From: RPQJ01 sp963732415
GTDB lineage: Bacteria > Pseudomonadota > Gammaproteobacteria > Steroidobacterales > Steroidobacteraceae
Assembly: GCA_963732415.1 (NCBI GenBank)
Contig: CAVSZK010000005.1
Location: forward strand, 124,001-188,000
Direction of reading: 5' to 3'
Length of the DNA: 64,000 nucleotides
Made by a program: the position numbers and the translations under genes. The notes beneath the pieces were generated by a model. The model saw nothing but the letters and a program-made list of their open reading frames with translations, did no database searches and had not been told where the DNA came from. Of the stretch, positions 61,182 to 64,000 are shown piece after piece. Position 1 is the stretch's first letter; every line of letters begins with the position of its first letter.

Positions 61182-63410
61182 ATGAAGCCGCCCGCCCGCA
61201 TCGTGTCCCACTGGCGACGGCTGCTAATGGCGCTCGTGTCCTGCCCCCTGGTAGCGTTTTCGGCGGAGGTCGCTGACCAGTCCTGCCGGATCCAGGTGGT
61301 CGACGACCCGCGGCTCGAGGATCTGCGCGCGGCAGACCCGGACGACCCGCACATCAACATCTCCAGCGACCAGGGCGACCTGTCGCGCGCGGGCGATGCG
61401 GAGCTGTCCGGCAACGTCTCGATACAGATGGGCCAGCGACTGCTATCGGCGGACAGGGCAACGGTCGATGCCGAGAAGCGAAGTATCACCGTGCAGGGCA
61501 ACGTGGAATACCTCGACCCGACCATCCACGTCACCGGTCGCGACGGCCAGTTCGCCGACGGCGCCGGAAACTTCCAAGGTGCAAAATTCGAGTTGGTGGA
61601 CGGCTCCGGCCGCGGCGCCGCGAAGGACGCGACGCTCCGCGACGAGACGGTACTCGACCTCGAGGGTGTGCGCTACACCGCCTGCCCGCCCGGCAATTAC
61701 GACTGGGAGATCAGGGCGCAGAAGATCTCGCTGGACCAGGAGTCAAGTACCGGCACGGCGCGCGATGTCCGGCTGGACTTCAAGGGCGTGCCGATCCTGT
61801 ACTCGCCGTGGCTGTCGTTTCCGGTGGGTAACCAGCGCAAGTCCGGCCTGCTTTTCCCGTCATTCGGCAGCGGCGGCAAGAACGGCACGCAGGTCGTCGT
61901 GCCCTGGTACTGGAATATCGCGCCCAATTACGACGCCACGTTCACCTCCCGCTGGTATTCCGCGCGTGGTTACCGCATTGACCCTGAATTCCGCTACCTG
62001 ACTGAACGCAGTCACGGGGTGCTGGAGGCGCAGTACCTGCCGCATGACTCTGAACGCAACGACTCGCGCGGTTACTACCACTTCAGGGACACGACGCTGT
62101 TCGAGCCGCGCACGCGGTTCCTGGCAAACGCGTCGTACGTCACGGACAACTCTTACTTCGAGGACTTCGGCTCGGGCTTCGAGAACACCAGCGTCATCTT
62201 CCTGAACCAGCTCGCGGAAATCCGTCGCGACACCGGGCACTGGTCGATGCTGGCGCGCACGCAGAACTTCCAGGTCATCGACAATCAGCTGGCCGAAGAC
62301 GAGCGGCCGTACACGATGCTGCCGCAGGTCGTCATCTCCGGAGACTGGGGCGGACTTTCGCACGGCCTGGGCGCAAGCTTCGACGCGGAGGCGGTCAACC
62401 TCTACCGTACGACCGGACCGCAGGGCTTTCGCCTGGACGCCGAGCCTGCGGTCACCTGGGGTGCGGGACACAGCGGCGCCTACCTGGACGCAACCGCAGC
62501 CTGGCGCTACACGGCGTACGCGCTGCGCGACACGGCTCCCGGTACGGACGACAGCCTCGACCGCTCGTTGCCGATCTTCAGCGTGGACTCGGGCTTCGTG
62601 CTCGAGCGACCGGCGGGATCGAAGCAGCAGCGCGTGCAGACGATCGAGCCCCGGATCCAGTACGTATACATCCCGTACCGCAACCAGGACGCGATCCCGA
62701 TCTTCGATACGGACACGCCTGACCTCAACATGGTGCAACTCTTCCGCACCAATCGCTACGTCGGCGCCGACCGCGTCGGCGACGCGAATCAGGTGAGCGC
62801 CGGCGTGACGACCAGGCTGCTCGATGCGGCGAGCGGGCAGCAGTTCCTGACCGCGACCGTCGGCCAGGCCTACTACTTCGAGCAGCCCCGGGTCACGCTG
62901 CCGGGCGAAACCGCGACCAATCGCTCCAGTTCCGACCTTGTCGCCGAGATAGAGCTTGACGCCTTCAAGCACTGGAACGGTCGCTTTGCCTACCAGTGGG
63001 ACCCGGACGCCAACCAGACCGAGCGCAGCGAAGTCGGCGTGCAGTATCGGCTGGCCAGCGACAGTGTCGTGAACCTCGCATATCGCTACCAGCGCGATCT
63101 GCTGGAGCAGTTCGACGTATCGATGGCCTGGCCCATCGGCACGCAGTGGCACGCATTTTCGCGCTGGGTGTATTCGCTGTCCGAAAACAAGACGCTGGAC
63201 CAGTTCGTGGGCCTCGAGTATTCATCGTGCTGCTGGTCGCTCCGCGTCGTGACCCGGCGCTTCGTGAGCAGCCGCACCGGAGCCTCCGACACCTCGGTCG
63301 GCCTGCAACTTGAACTCAAGGGCCTGTCGAGTGTCGGAGTGGACAACGAGGCTTTCCTGCGGGACGCGATTCGTGGATACTCCGCGCTCCCTGCCGAGCC
63401 AAAGCCCTGA
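61182..63410 (+). CDS. lptD: LPS-assembly outer-membrane protein LptD
   Basis: Protein of 742 residues. After a signal peptide comes the periplasmic OstA-like jellyroll (DLSRAGDAELSGNVSIQMG to about residue 190), then a beta barrel. The four Cys pattern needed for interdomain disulphides is present: one near residue 35 (ADQSC), one in RYTACPPGNYDW, and the adjacent pair in YSSCCWSLRVV near the end. LptD with LptE places LPS in the outer leaflet. Start is ATG 61182 without an SD; an in-frame ATG at 61149 is an alternative. surA follows by 1 nt. Confidence 0.96.
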   Translation: MKPPARIVSHWRRLLMALVSCPLVAFSAEVADQSCRIQVVDDPRLEDLRAADPDDPHINISSDQGDLSRAGDAELSGNVSIQMGQRLLSADRATVDAEKRSITVQGNVEYLDPTIHVTGRDGQFADGAGNFQGAKFELVDGSGRGAAKDATLRDETVLDLEGVRYTACPPGNYDWEIRAQKISLDQESSTGTARDVRLDFKGVPILYSPWLSFPVGNQRKSGLLFPSFGSGGKNGTQVVVPWYWNIAPNYDATFTSRWYSARGYRIDPEFRYLTERSHGVLEAQYLPHDSERNDSRGYYHFRDTTLFEPRTRFLANASYVTDNSYFEDFGSGFENTSVIFLNQLAEIRRDTGHWSMLARTQNFQVIDNQLAEDERPYTMLPQVVISGDWGGLSHGLGASFDAEAVNLYRTTGPQGFRLDAEPAVTWGAGHSGAYLDATAAWRYTAYALRDTAPGTDDSLDRSLPIFSVDSGFVLERPAGSKQQRVQTIEPRIQYVYIPYRNQDAIPIFDTDTPDLNMVQLFRTNRYVGADRVGDANQVSAGVTTRLLDAASGQQFLTATVGQAYYFEQPRVTLPGETATNRSSSDLVAEIELDAFKHWNGRFAYQWDPDANQTERSEVGVQYRLASDSVVNLAYRYQRDLLEQFDVSMAWPIGTQWHAFSRWVYSLSENKTLDQFVGLEYSSCCWSLRVVTRRFVSSRTGASDTSVGLQLELKGLSSVGVDNEAFLRDAIRGYSALPAEPKP

Positions 63411-63411
63411 G

Positions 63412-64000
63412 ATGCCATTGATTTACAAGAGCTTTTTTGCCGGCCTGGTGTTGCTGGCCGGCGTGACCACAGCCGCGTGGGCACAGCAGCCTGAAGCGAT
63501 CGTTGGCGCCCCGCCCGCGGTGACCGCGCCGGTCGACGTACCGATCGACGTGCCGGTGGCAACTACGCCGGCCGCCAGCCCCGATGCGCCGGCTGGAGGG
63601 CGCGGTGTATCGCTCAATCGGGTGGTCGCAGTCGTGAATGACGGCATCGTGCTGCAGAGCGCGCTGGACCAGCAGGTTCAGGTGGTCACGACGCGCCTGC
63701 AGCAGGCGGGCCAGCAGATGCCGCCGAGTGGCATCCTGAGGCAGCAGGTGCTGGAGCGGCTCATCCTGCAGGAAATCCAGATGCAGCGAGCCGAGCGCGC
63801 CGGCATCCAGGTGTCAGACGAGCAACTCAACCAGACGCTCACCGATGTGGCGGCCCGCAACAACGTCAAGTTCAGCGACCTGCCCGCGGCGCTCGAGGCG
63901 CAGGGCATCAACTACCGGACGTACCGCGAGGAGGTCCGCCAGGAGATGATCCTGGGCCAGCTGCGGCAGCGCGACGTGTATTCCCGCATCTACATTTCAC
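63412..64000 (+). CDS. surA: periplasmic chaperone SurA, C-terminus cut by window end
   Basis: Partial: 196 codons to the window edge. The signal peptide ends near AAWA-QQ, followed by a Pro/Val/Ala linker of about 40 residues not found in E. coli SurA. Then comes the SurA N-terminal domain: LNRVVAVVNDGIVLQSALD, RQQVLERLILQEIQMQRAER and YRTYREEVRQEMILGQLRQR. The parvulin domains lie beyond the edge. SurA escorts barrels such as LptD, encoded 1 nt upstream, to the BAM complex. Confidence 0.95.
   Translation, partial: MPLIYKSFFAGLVLLAGVTTAAWAQQPEAIVGAPPAVTAPVDVPIDVPVATTPAASPDAPAGGRGVSLNRVVAVVNDGIVLQSALDQQVQVVTTRLQQAGQQMPPSGILRQQVLERLILQEIQMQRAERAGIQVSDEQLNQTLTDVAARNNVKFSDLPAALEAQGINYRTYREEVRQEMILGQLRQRDVYSRIYIS

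Overview
The window reads as a GC-rich gammaproteobacterial chromosome. Four gene orders match the classical Pseudomonas-type layout: lolB-ispE-tRNA-Gln-prs-rplY-pth-ychF-tRNA-Met, divergent hemA-prfA-prmC; gatCAB divergent from mreBCD-mrdA-rodA; dacA-ybeD-lipB-lipA; and murU-amgK divergent from lptD-surA. A full menaquinone operon next to these conserved blocks points to a lineage such as Woeseiales, Steroidobacterales or relatives rather than Pseudomonas itself. That placement is inferred from gene content; no 16S rRNA gene is present.

Positions 1-11.48 kb are accessory and ragged. They hold a TIR/TolB-like/TPR signalling gene cut by the window edge, a coiled-coil protein, a HAD phosphatase fused to a 2H phosphoesterase domain, a DUF3604 gene that has lost its start, an IS30 transposase relic with an internal deletion, a Phd/VapC toxin-antitoxin pair, two small membrane proteins (DUF2905 and SemiSWEET), and a complete IS21-family element with 6-bp target duplication sitting inside a small reading frame. 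There is also the tail of a BrnA-like antitoxin. The block ends at the 3' side of tRNA-Met, a typical integration site, but no integrase is visible.

Positions 11.5-21.7 kb are housekeeping: translation (ychF, pth, rplY, prfA, prmC, two tRNAs), nucleotide and isoprenoid precursors (prs, ispE), lipoprotein sorting (lolB) and heme entry (hemA). Positions 21.8-30.0 kb carry menF-D-H-B-A-C-E on the minus strand, every gene overlapping the next, covering chorismate to demethylmenaquinone apart from the DHNA-CoA thioesterase; the final C-methylation is also not encoded here. Positions 30.1-33.8 kb carry ppiB, mtgA, a Baeyer-Villiger-type monooxygenase and a lipoprotein.

Positions 33.9-39.5 kb form a one-carbon unit: an ArsR/methyltransferase regulator (SahR-like) with a perfect inverted-repeat operator, then metF and metH. 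Positions 39.6-44.1 kb hold a kinase-like protein, an ICMT-like methyltransferase, a DUF4440 protein, hslO and class I fumarase. Positions 44.1-58.5 kb hold gatCAB, the rod-shape elongasome with its peptidoglycan enzymes, a D-amino acid aminotransferase and the lipoate genes. Positions 58.8-64.0 kb hold a small periplasmic protein, the muramic-acid recycling pair murU/amgK, and the outer-membrane biogenesis pair lptD/surA, with surA cut by the window end.

A palindromic REP-like element, AGGTGCC(T/A)GGCACCT, occurs as a two-unit cluster at two distant intergenic sites. I found no CRISPR array, rRNA, prophage core or integrase.
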